A DNA stretch of 64,000 bases from Lates calcarifer. Lineage: Eukaryota; Chordata; Actinopteri; Centropomidae. The notes below the pieces were generated by a model. That model made no database searches. It saw nothing but the letters and a program-made list of their open reading frames with translations, and had not been told where the DNA came from. Shown one piece after another: positions 13,776-33,784 of this stretch. The position numbers were made by a program, and so were the translations under genes. The DNA lies in NCBI RefSeq assembly GCF_001640805.2, contig NC_066843.1, positions 7,585,621 through 7,649,620 of the forward strand, in the 5' to 3' direction. Position 1 is the first letter of the stretch, and every line of letters starts with the position of its first letter.

Positions 13776-15480
13776 TGATGTTCTCGAGTTTAATTCTGAG
13801 CTGTGAAGAATTAAACAGCAGCTGTAGCTTGTCTGCAGGTCCTGAGATGTCTCCCTATTGTAAGAAGTATTCAAGCTACAACATTTAGCCCAAACATGCT
13901 CCAACAAGGTCAGAAAAACATTAGCATCATCATGACAGCACATAACTGTACATGCAAATGCTACTCAGCCATTAATCATTGCTCTCTTACCTAATAAAAC
14001 TGTTCAATTGCTTAAAGGCTAAAGCAAGACCGAGCTACGATGGGAAGCTGGGCAGAGGGTAGGGAGGGTGAAAACATGATTTGGTGACGAAGAATGTCTA
14101 CTTGTAAGATAGTTTGTCTGAGAGAAGCATAAAGAATGGTCCTGGGAGAGGTTTTCGGGTGAAGGGGAGACTTGGGGTGAGGGGAGAGGCTGACTTATAG
14201 TGGCCTTGAGAGAGTTGGGCCTGTTTCCTGTCAGACGTCCAGGATTCCTGGGTGGGAACATTGGCTGAATCAGCCCCAGGAGGCTGCGCTGCTGGGAAGT
14301 CTGCCAAGTCTTTCCAGTGCCCTGCAGGATATGACATCAGACTGAGAAACCTGAAGGTGAAGTTGTATACACAAAAACATTTAAGTCAGCACACAAGACA
14401 GATGTGAGTTTATCCCTGCAAAATGGAACAGTTTGTAATACTTAACAAATAAACAAACTAAACATGGACAAAAACACAACACACTAGAGAATCATCTCCA
14501 TTAGATTATGTTGATATAGTACGCAAAGACACACACACAACTAAACTGCCTTGGTATGGAAAACTAACCACTGCTCATTTAAAAAAGGTCTGAAGATTGA
14601 ACTTCTATGATGAAACTGACTGTAAATGTGGTCAGTCAAGATTGGCCAACCTGTAAAATCCTCATAATATGCCTATTTTCAGACTGTCAATGACACAGTG
14701 CCACCTTGTGGTAAAATAGGCCCATACACTGTATGAAGGATGTTTTCTCCACACACTTACAACTGCATAGATGTTGTTTCAGAAACGATTGTTTTGTTCA
14801 TTATTTTATCGATTAGACGATCAATCACTAAAAGACAAACGTATGTTACAAATGTTTTGTTTTGTCCAAAAGCCAAAAATATTACATTTACTGTAAATTA
14901 AATTAGAGAAAGACTGAAACCTTTCACACTGATGGAGACGGACCCTCAAAATGTTTTGGATTTTGGCTTTAAAAATGACTAAAACGATTACTTCTATATA
15001 AAAGTAGTTGCTGATAAAGTTTCTGTCGATCCACTGAATATAAAAGGAGACAGAGATACCCAGCCAGCGTCTGACTCATAAACATACATTACAGGAACAC
15101 TTAAAAGTGAGACTCATGCTATTGTCACCCTGCATTAGGTCAACTACTCTGTAATTCTTTGCAAGCACATCTATTTAATGATTTCATTCAAACTACAGAT
15201 ACATACCATCTCAAATGTGGAAATGTAATATTGCTCATTAGTAAACAACATTCATGTCGCTTCCGCTTAGTCAGTTGTCTACAACATCTGGCAAACAGCA
15301 GGGGTAGGTCAAGTTATTTGTTTATTTCAAGATAGTGACTTGTTTATGCATTTAAAAACGTGACAATTACTTTTGTCTTTTATAAATCATAGGTTAAACG
15401 TAAATGTGTTTCGTATTGCAAACAATGCATTCGACAGGAACATAAGACGTCCCACACTGAAAGCGTTTTACCCATACACG
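13776..15480. other. S1PR2-DNMT1 intergenic region
   Basis: No gene is recognised. The minus-strand ORFs around 14000-14340 have no recognisable domain and no splice support. The middle of the stretch carries a dispersed repeat, listed separately. CpG and GC content rise sharply after about 15480, marking the DNMT1 promoter. Confidence 0.5.
14770..15045 (+). repeat. Dispersed teleost repeat of the 'ATCGATTA' type
   Basis: The stretch contains motifs such as TTATCGATTAGACGATC near its left end and TAGTTGCTGATAAAG followed by TTTCTGTCGATCCACTGA near its right end. These resemble a short non-autonomous repeat common in percomorph genomes, often seen as ATTAATCGATTA stretches ending in a TTTCTGTCGATCGAC-like motif. 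No coding capacity is seen. The family name is unknown to me and the edges are approximate. A smaller, similar fragment may lie in DNMT1 intron 13 at about 19015-19075. Confidence 0.5.
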
Positions 15481-15510
15481 ACTGTAGTGGTACAGTCCAC
15501 AACACCCGGG

Positions 15511-15524
15511 TTTCCGCGCGAAAA
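15511..15524 (+). promoter_or_regulatory. E2F-type site in the DNMT1 promoter
   Basis: TTTCCGCGCGAAAA is a near-palindromic match to the E2F/DP consensus TTTSSCGC. It lies about 170 bp upstream of the DNMT1 start codon in a locally GC- and CpG-rich stretch that includes CGGCCCGCGCGCCCG. Mammalian DNMT1 is a known E2F target expressed in S phase, so this site probably gives cell-cycle control. Binding is inferred from the motif only. Confidence 0.65.
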
Positions 15525-15695
15525 GACGGCCCGCGCGCCCGAATCGCTTATAGCATCCATTGCGAGATCCAGCACGCGTCAGGCAGTCACGGTGGAGACG
15601 CTGTGGTTCACACCGGCGGGTTTAAACACGGTTTTAACGGATTTTAACGAAGTTTTTTATCTTTCTTGTCTTACACGTTTAGCTAGCTGTTTATC

Positions 15696-26877
<11,182 letters not shown>

Positions 26878-27110
26878 TCCCTCATCACCTTCCCAGCAAG
26901 AGTCGGTTCCACAAATCCTGATGCTGATGTGTCGGGCAATCATTTCTTTTAAATAAGCTGGCTATCAACTGTGTCACTAAGTGGCCACCATGGACATTTT
27001 GTGCAGTGCCGTTCCATGTTGTTTTAAATGTGCTTTTAATCATGATGATGTTGGGAAATGTTCACTTAATGTGGGATAAATTGTATGTAGTTTTTTATAT
27101 GTAATATTTC

Positions 27111-27116
27111 AATAAA
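27111..27116 (+). other. DNMT1 polyadenylation signal
   Basis: AATAAA lies 234 bp after the DNMT1 stop codon in an AT-rich tail. The EIF3G transcript ends on the opposite strand about 470 bp further right, so the two genes converge. Confidence 0.75.
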
Positions 27117-27580
27117 GCTCTTACTAAATTGATTACTTTGAATTTAATTATAATAGACTAGTGAACAAGGCTGGTTATATGGTTCAAAGGCTTAAGTATT
27201 CATGTCAGCTACGTTCAGTTTATTTTCAACAAGCTGAATGCAGTTAGTGATCATTTGTTAGTGGTTTCTGAATTTGAATGTTGAGAAAAATATGCAAATA
27301 TCATGGTTTTGAATTACACTGATAATATTGCTGTTCTCAGCAATTCAAAACAAGGTGGTAGCATATGAAAACTAGAAACTTTGATCAGATAAAATGTTCT
27401 AGCACTTATTTGTATAGGAAACTGATCTTAAGATGGCTTTACAAGTCTAACCACCGAGCAATGACTTTAGCGTCAATAAAATGTAAGAACTTGGTTCAAC
27501 ACGGTCAGAACAATTGCCTGGGAAATTAATCTCTTCAAACTATGAGGGAAATAATAAGGGAACTGTGATAACAATTACTC

Positions 27581-27586
27581 TTTATT
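27581..27586 (-). other. EIF3G polyadenylation signal
   Basis: TTTATT on the + strand reads AATAAA on the minus strand, 72 bp past the EIF3G stop codon. It is the first such motif downstream of the gene. Confidence 0.6.
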
Positions 27587-27657
27587 TAGGTAACAGCCAT
27601 ATTTTACCACAACAATAAAAATCTGGCATCATCCTGGAATATATTCTGGTGGACTCC

Positions 27658-30212
27658 TCAGTTGTTTGACGGTCTACAAAGAGAGATAAGGTTTGTCAGC
27701 AAGAATAAATACAATGCTTTACTACTTTGACAAAATTGAAAAGCAACTTACTTGGCCCATTCAACATTGAGAATAAGATGATCATATCCAAATCCTGACA
27801 CTCCTGCAATAGCTCTGGCTGCATCCTCCCGACGATGGAAACTGATAAAAGCAAAGCCCTGCAAGAGACGCAGTACATAATTGATGGATAATAGTCAAAA
27901 TATACTAAATCCCTCTAACCTTAAATGTGCAGCTCTTTGTATTGTTAAAATGAGCACTGACCTTGGACTGTCCAGTGTTCTTGTCCTTGGCCAGATAGAT
28001 CCTCGAGATGGAGCCAAACGGTCTGAAGAGCTCCTGCAAATCTGTCTCACGGGTGTCCTCGGACAAGTTGGTCACACGGATGGTGGCATTGTCATCAGCT
28101 GTCAGGTGATACACAGTTGTTTATACCAGGCAATACTCTGGCTGCTGTTAAATGCGCAGAGCCAGCAGATACACTAGCACCACCAACGTACACCCACCTC
28201 TGCGATTAGGCTGCATGGACTCCCCTCTTCGCGTGCCTCCATCCCTCAGACTCGGGGGCACATACTTTCCGGTCTTGCTCTGCGCAGGCTGTGCAGGTTC
28301 TGGTTCCGCTGGTTAAAGAGAAGAAAAGCAGAATGCATTTGTCATGAAAACCTAAAGAACAACCAGGCGTCAAGTCAAGCAGCAGACCATGGACACAGAT
28401 CAAAATTATGATGATATTGTGAATGGTGAACTGATGGTACCAGATCCAGCAGGCTTCTCCTTGTCTCCGGTGGAAAGCCCCAGCTGTTCAGCCAGCTCCT
28501 TCTGCATTGGGCCCAGGGTGTCCTTGTAGGGACAGCGGGTGGTCCAATGGTCACCTTTGCAAATACGGCAAGACACAATCTTTTGTCCTTTGAGTTTGTT
28601 CATGGGATCCTCATCCTGGTCCTGGGCATTCAAGTCCTGCAAGAGGCAAGATACAGATAGATACATTACAGACAAATGCTACAGTTAAAACATGCTTGCA
28701 GGCACTATGTGGACTTTTACACATCAGTGAGCAGCAGCAGAGAATCTTAAAGCTCACAATGGATCCTCACCTCTTTGCTGGAAATGAAAGTCATGAAGAC
28801 ATCATCACTGACTGTGGTGGTGGCAACATTAGGACCTGGTGCATCAAACTCAGAGTTGCCAAATTTCTTCCAGTTCTGAAATGAGAGAACAACATAAGAT
28901 GACATCTTACTTTAACCAGTCATTTTCATCTACTTTCAATTTGAAAACAGACCTTTCTCCTGGCCACAGCTTTTGAGGCTTTTCTTGTCTCAATCTTGAA
29001 GGTCCGCACAATCTAGAGGATAAAAAGAGAGCAAATGCACAAAATTTTGCTTACAGTTGTTAAAATGACCAATAATTTCTGACACTTACAAACCACTGTG
29101 GCACCAATTAACACATAGACATGCCATGAAACATGCAGTCTATACAAAACTTTAGCAGTGCGAGTGCAATGGTGATTTTAGCAGGCAGAGAACCTATGAT
29201 ATACAGACCAATGAATGCAACAGGCAAATAGCACAGGTGTTAAATTACCTTGAACTTCTTTCCATCATCATCTATTTTATATTCCGTGATAGTTTTTATA
29301 TTTCCTTTTATGGTTTCCTTCGGGGATGGTAGTGTGCCTGATGAAAGAACATCCAGTTTAGTCAAAGCAAAGACAGAAAGATGTCACAAAGGTAAAGAAA
29401 TTGTCTTCTATGCTATCCTGGAGCTGTTTGTTTGTGTTGGTCCTGATGTAAAATGAACAAACATCCATTGAGAATGTTAAAACAAAGATACCAATGGTAA
29501 CAAAGGACATTTTTCTGGATTAAAGATTAATAATTATAGTAGAAATACATTAATTTAGCCATCACTCCCTAAATATTCTACAGCCTGATGCTGATCAGGC
29601 TGCCTCTCATCTCTATAACACGCTTCCAGTTTTGAAATGGACTCAATGAACACTCAAATGACAATCTGTACACGTGTGAAGACATAAATCTTTTAATTTA
29701 CAATTGCAAATTTAGCCATATATAGCATTTAAATCTACCTAAAGCCAGTAACACAGATAACTTGCTAGCGCTAGGCTTGCTAACTCTTAGTTGTCTCTAT
29801 TGACAGCTAAGCCTACGTCACTGTCACAAGACGATCACACGTTTAATCAACAAAATCGTCAATTCATGCCAGACACTAAACGTCTTTATAAGATCAAATG
29901 TCCAAATCAGTTCGGGGTAAATATATTTTAGCTCGAGTTACACACCGGGCAACCACGTGTAAGTGGATGCCACCTAGCCGGCCTCCTCCACCGGGCTCCA
30001 GACTACAAGAGCTATGCTAGTAACGGCTAACTGAGCTAACTGACTCTTTACCTTCATCTCCCTCCTCCTCGACTTGGTCAGCCCAGCTGGGCTTGGAGCT
30101 GAGGGAAAGAGGTTGGGAAGCAATATTAGATCAATAAAAGACAATTAAGGAGAATAGAAACTATTACAAGTTATTTTGGTAACACTCACTCGTCGTATTC
30201 AATCGACGGCAT
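27658..30212 (-). CDS. eif3g: Eukaryotic translation initiation factor 3 subunit G
   Basis: This cytoplasmic RNA-binding subunit of eIF3 helps scanning and re-initiation on the 40S ribosome and binds eIF3B/eIF3I. Ten phase-consistent exons, read right to left, give 296 aa: 30190-30212, 30052-30098, 29249-29337, 28953-29012, 28771-28875, 28441-28636, 28198-28308, 27962-28098, 27752-27858, 27658-27673. It starts [20 protein letters not shown] and carries a CCHC zinc knuckle from Cys131 ([13 protein letters not shown]). A C-terminal RRM covers about 212-290, with RNP1-like GFAFISF at 257. The protein ends in KPSNN. It is about 24 aa shorter than human eIF3G, which has an extra segment after the N-terminal acidic stretch. 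Here exon 2 (ending EEEGDEG) joins directly to TLPSPKE. The gene is tail-to-tail with DNMT1 and upstream of P2RY11 on the same strand. Confidence 0.96.
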
Positions 30213-30280
30213 CCTCTCAGCTAGCTTAGCTTCAGGATCGCAAAGACCGGAGCAACGCGAGCCGAGCCGCCACTACATAC

Positions 30281-30290
30281 GCTTCCGGGA
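30281..30290 (-). promoter_or_regulatory. ETS-like motif at the EIF3G 5' end
   Basis: GCTTCCGGGA on the + strand reads TCCCGGAAGC on the minus strand, which contains the CCGGAAG core of ETS/GABP sites. It lies about 70 bp upstream of the EIF3G ATG in CpG-rich sequence and there is no TATA box. This fits a housekeeping promoter. The assignment rests on the motif and its position. Confidence 0.45.
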
Positions 30291-30429
30291 TTTTAACTTC
30301 GCAATAAAAGTACCACGTTTGTTTAACTTTTATCTTCACAATAAAAGTCCTGCATTCTGTTATTAAGCTCAGTCTGAAAAAAGCATTTAATTTATTAGAT
30401 TAATTTAATTAATTTATTTTCCTCAGCAC

Positions 30430-30830
30430 TAATTCTGGCTATTTTACAGACCCCAGATCCCTGCAGGCACACTCACACTCATTCACTGTGCCTTCAAAGA
30501 CTGGAACTTGCACTGTGCTGCACTTTAGTACATTCCTCTGCTGCTAAGAGCCATTGCACATTTCATTTTATCCATTGCTCATTTTATTCTGTTTATTTTA
30601 TTTTATACTATTTTATTTTATTCTGTTCTTATCTTACGTTATTTTTATTTTAATGTACATATGCATAGTGTGTCTATAGTTAGTTTTTCCTGTCTGTATA
30701 TTTTAAAGTAAAGTGTCTTTGTCTTTTTCTTAAGCCAAAAGCTACTAAACAAAATTTCGTTATGTGTATGCATAATGACAATTAAATTAAAAAAATTAAA
30801 TCAAATAAAATTCTTGATTCTTGAATACTT
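30430..30830 (+). repeat. Probable 3' end of a non-LTR retrotransposon (LINE)
   Basis: The region has the style of fish L2/Rex-like LINE tails. It includes TTGCACTGTGCTGCAC, AT-rich TTTTATTTTA runs and ACAAAATTTCGTTATGTGTA followed by AATGACAATTAAA. It then ends in a short ATTCTTG tandem repeat. No reverse-transcriptase reading frame remains, as expected for a 5'-truncated insertion. It lies between the EIF3G 5' end and the P2RY11 3' end. The family and left edge are uncertain. Confidence 0.55.
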
Positions 30831-31006
30831 TGACCATTTTAGGGCTCATAAAAGCTTTCAAATAAAACTGAAAAACTGGCAAAAAAAAAAAAACAACTTT
30901 TTTTTTAAATCTTGCTAAATAAGTATATAAATATATATGAGGCCAGACAGTAAGTGGTTCAAGAAGATGATAATCAAAGATGTTTTCAAATTCAAATTCA
31001 AAAAGT

Positions 31007-31012
31007 TTTATT
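31007..31012 (-). other. P2RY11 polyadenylation signal
   Basis: TTTATT on the + strand, AATAAA on the minus strand, lies 163 bp past the P2RY11 stop codon. It is the nearest candidate signal. Confidence 0.5.
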
Positions 31013-31174
31013 ATAAAAAAAGATTATGTATTAAAGTTAATAATACAGAACAGTAACTTTTGGCAGTTAGAAAAACAGGTCAAGACTTACAGCAAGATCT
31101 CCTGTAGAAAGAATTTCTGTGTAGAATCAAGAGTTTTCAACATGAAATAAGGATGTGCTTCTCGTACAGCAGCT

Positions 31175-32098
31175 CTACTTCCTCATTACTGCAACACTGT
31201 TGTCCTCTGCACTCTTCCCACAACAAGCAACTCTTATACTGTCAAACAAAGCCATGTAAAGGATTGGGTGGATGCACATATTCAGAACTGCCAGTCCCTT
31301 GGACACTTGGTACATGTTATAGACCCAACAGATGACTGTGTTTTGGATTCTCAGATAGAAGTGATAGAGCTGAAAGAAATGGTAAGGCACAAAGGAAACA
31401 GCATACAGCACGAGCATTGACACAACCAGCAGAGCTACCTTGCGTTTCTCCAGTGTGGTCAGACTGACATTTTTATAAACCACCCAAATCACCACACAGT
31501 AAGAAGTGAAAGTGACCAGAAAGGGAATGAGACACCCAAACACAGCCAGAAACACTTTGTAATAGAAGTGACTGTTTGCATCCCCATTCTTTTCATAGTA
31601 GGACACACACTGAGTCTTATTGAGGTTCTCACAAACTGTGGCAAATTTCAACGCAGGGCAGGAAATGGCTCCTACAATCGTCCAGATGATGACGCTGATG
31701 GCCTTGATGTGCACAGGCTCCACGTGGGACCGGGTGAAGAAGGGACACACCAGGGCGACGCATCGGTTCACGCTTATTGCCATGATGAAGAAGATGCTCA
31801 CGTACAGGTTGCAGGTGAAAAGGAACCTCTCGATTTTACACGCAGCCTCTCCAAACACCCAATGTTTCTCCATTGAATAGTAGGTGATCAGCAGAGGCAG
31901 GGTCATGACGTAGAGCAGGTCACTGACGGCCAGGTTACAAGACAGGACGACGCCGGTGTGCCAGTTTCTTCTCTCCCTGACCACCAGCAGCCACAGGGCA
32001 AACGCATTTCCTGCCAGGGCAACGATGAACTCGACCCCAAACACAGAGGGCAGCAGGGACATTTGGAACTTCTCACAGCGAGAGAAATCATCCATCAT
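31175..32098 (-). CDS. p2ry11: P2Y purinoceptor 11-like GPCR
   Basis: This seven-transmembrane receptor of the P2Y nucleotide family is 307 aa in one coding exon. Human P2Y11 responds to ATP through Gq and Gs. Similarity to human P2Y11 is clear in GEAACKIERFLFTCNL (TM3, residues 84-98), the PFFTRSH segment after TM3, FVPYH in TM6 (236-240) and CIHPILYMA in TM7 (275-283). The DRY motif is replaced by NRC (111-113) and NPxxY by HPILY, the latter like the human protein. The N-terminus is very short and has no N-glycosylation sequon. The gene sits downstream of PPAN on the same strand, the order that in human yields PPAN-P2RY11 read-through transcripts. A splice acceptor (TTTCAG) 12 bp before the ATG suggests a non-coding first exon. 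Ligand preference cannot be read from sequence. Confidence 0.9.
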   Translation of the reverse strand: MMDDFSRCEKFQMSLLPSVFGVEFIVALAGNAFALWLLVVRERRNWHTGVVLSCNLAVSDLLYVMTLPLLITYYSMEKHWVFGEAACKIERFLFTCNLYVSIFFIMAISVNRCVALVCPFFTRSHVEPVHIKAISVIIWTIVGAISCPALKFATVCENLNKTQCVSYYEKNGDANSHFYYKVFLAVFGCLIPFLVTFTSYCVVIWVVYKNVSLTTLEKRKVALLVVSMLVLYAVSFVPYHFFQLYHFYLRIQNTVICWVYNMYQVSKGLAVLNMCIHPILYMALFDSIRVACCGKSAEDNSVAVMRK

Positions 32099-32383
32099 CT
32101 TGCTTTCAGCTGAAAGTTATTCAGTTATGAAGATGCTTTCATACAGTTTGTACCCTGCAGTATCTGTAAATGAAAGTATGTGTATGAGGTCACATCAATT
32201 TTGACACTATTTTAAGATCAGAGCATTGGCTCATTTGATTTCTGTGGTTACTCATGGAAAACCTTTTTAAACATAGCCTGTATAGCTGTGGTACAGTTTT
32301 AACTGTTAGAAAATGTTATACTCTTAAAAAGAAGTTAATTTGATTATTAGAAAGCCAGAAATAAAAAGTTAACCTCCACTTAC

Positions 32384-32480
32384 CAAAAGGAAGACTCTTT
32401 CACCAGTGCACTGTTCTGTGAAGCAAACCCCTAAGTGTTCATTTCCTGTGTTGTCTGTAATTCTGAAAAAACTCAGCGAC
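32384..32480 (-). other. Candidate non-coding 5' exon of P2RY11
   Basis: On the minus strand a strong splice donor (TTGG|GTAAGT-like, at 32378-32383) faces the acceptor just before the P2RY11 ATG. That would give an intron of about 270 bp. The upstream exon boundary is not visible and 32480 is only a placeholder. The exon has no coding potential. Confidence 0.35.
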
Positions 32481-33581
32481 AATCACTGTGACTTCAGGCG
32501 TGAAATGTGCTAGAAGTATGGAGGGCAATGAAGCAGGGAAAGTTCCTCTTACCCAGTGCAAAAAATTTCGCAATTTGAAGAAGCAAAACTGTGATGACAC
32601 AGATGCATTCGCAAAACAGCCTATGAATAGCCTCCAGTGTTAGTGATAAATCATAGGACAGATTACGCGATTAAAGTGTGTTTATAACAAGTCTTATCTG
32701 AACAGTGATACAGCAGCAGCAGCTTAATTAGGCAAAACTATATGACACCAGTGAGCAGGTACAGCACCAGTGTGAGCTTATCTCAATTAAAAACAGTGTC
32801 AGAACTGTCATGGCATGATCACACCTCGAGACTACACTTTGTTTATGACAACTCTTGACAAAAACTTTATACACTTTTATCCTACTTCCCCATTTTGAAC
32901 GTGTATTCACTTTGTGGGGATATACTCCCTTTTACGCAGATATGTATCATCTTTTTCCCAGAGGTGTGCCTCCTATTCTTTGAATTGCGCAACTCAAGAC
33001 GCTAAAAGAAAAAAACAAAAACAAAAAAAACACATCTATCAGTCTCTTATCTTTATTCTTAAGTCACACCAGCAGAGCTTCTGGCCTGGACTAGTTCCTC
33101 CCAAACTTCTTTCCTCTAATGTCATTCATGTCGCTCAGAAAAATATATTTGATGCAAAAAAAAAAAAAAAAAAATGAAATTAGCATTAACCCATAGATGT
33201 GATTGTTCAGTAAACACAGCATAATGTCCATAATAATATAATCTAAATTCATTCTGTACAGTTAGGTTTTGGATGCTCTATATATAACCACGTACTCTGC
33301 ATCACATCTAAATTAACTCAAATAATCTAATATTTCCCAAGTCTTCATTTATAACATTTTTCCCACTGAAACGCTAGCTGATCTAATAGATTTTTTTTGA
33401 TCACTACTTACAACTCAGTCCTTCCATGGAGACAATGGTGGAGAACAGAACAGGAACAGAACAGACTCAAATGCCATGGGTGGGGCTTCTCTCTGGGTTG
33501 AAGAGTTGCATTATAGAGCTGGATTCTAAAAACATCAGGGAACATTATCCACTGTGTTGGCAAGATTTTTTTTAAAAACAA

Positions 33582-33587
33582 TTTATT
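33582..33587 (-). other. PPAN polyadenylation signal
   Basis: TTTATT on the + strand, AATAAA on the minus strand, lies about 200 bp past the PPAN stop codon. It would end PPAN transcripts before P2RY11. A weak signal here would favour read-through. Confidence 0.5.
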
Positions 33588-33784
33588 GAAGAAGTACATT
33601 TTCAATATTAATTCATACATGTGAAAATATAGCACTTCTGTCCCTCTGCTGATTTCCAGCAATAGACTGTTTCAAACAACGATCAGTCCTGGCTGAGGCA
33701 CTGATGGCAAATGGATGCTTGCTGCCATCTGGTGCTTCAGCGCAATAAGTCACTCAATGTCTGAGTCCAGAGAGAAGGGTGAGT

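Noticed and set aside
14019..14337. Two overlapping minus-strand ORFs of about 80 aa between S1PR2 and DNMT1
   Set aside because: Pro/Ser-rich low-complexity translation, no conserved motif, no phase-matched partner exon, and overlapping frames of similar length, as expected by chance.
29585..29606. Short 9-bp hairpin (CAGCCTGAT / ATCAGGCTG) in EIF3G intron 2
   Set aside because: Short enough to be a chance inverted repeat, with no supporting context.
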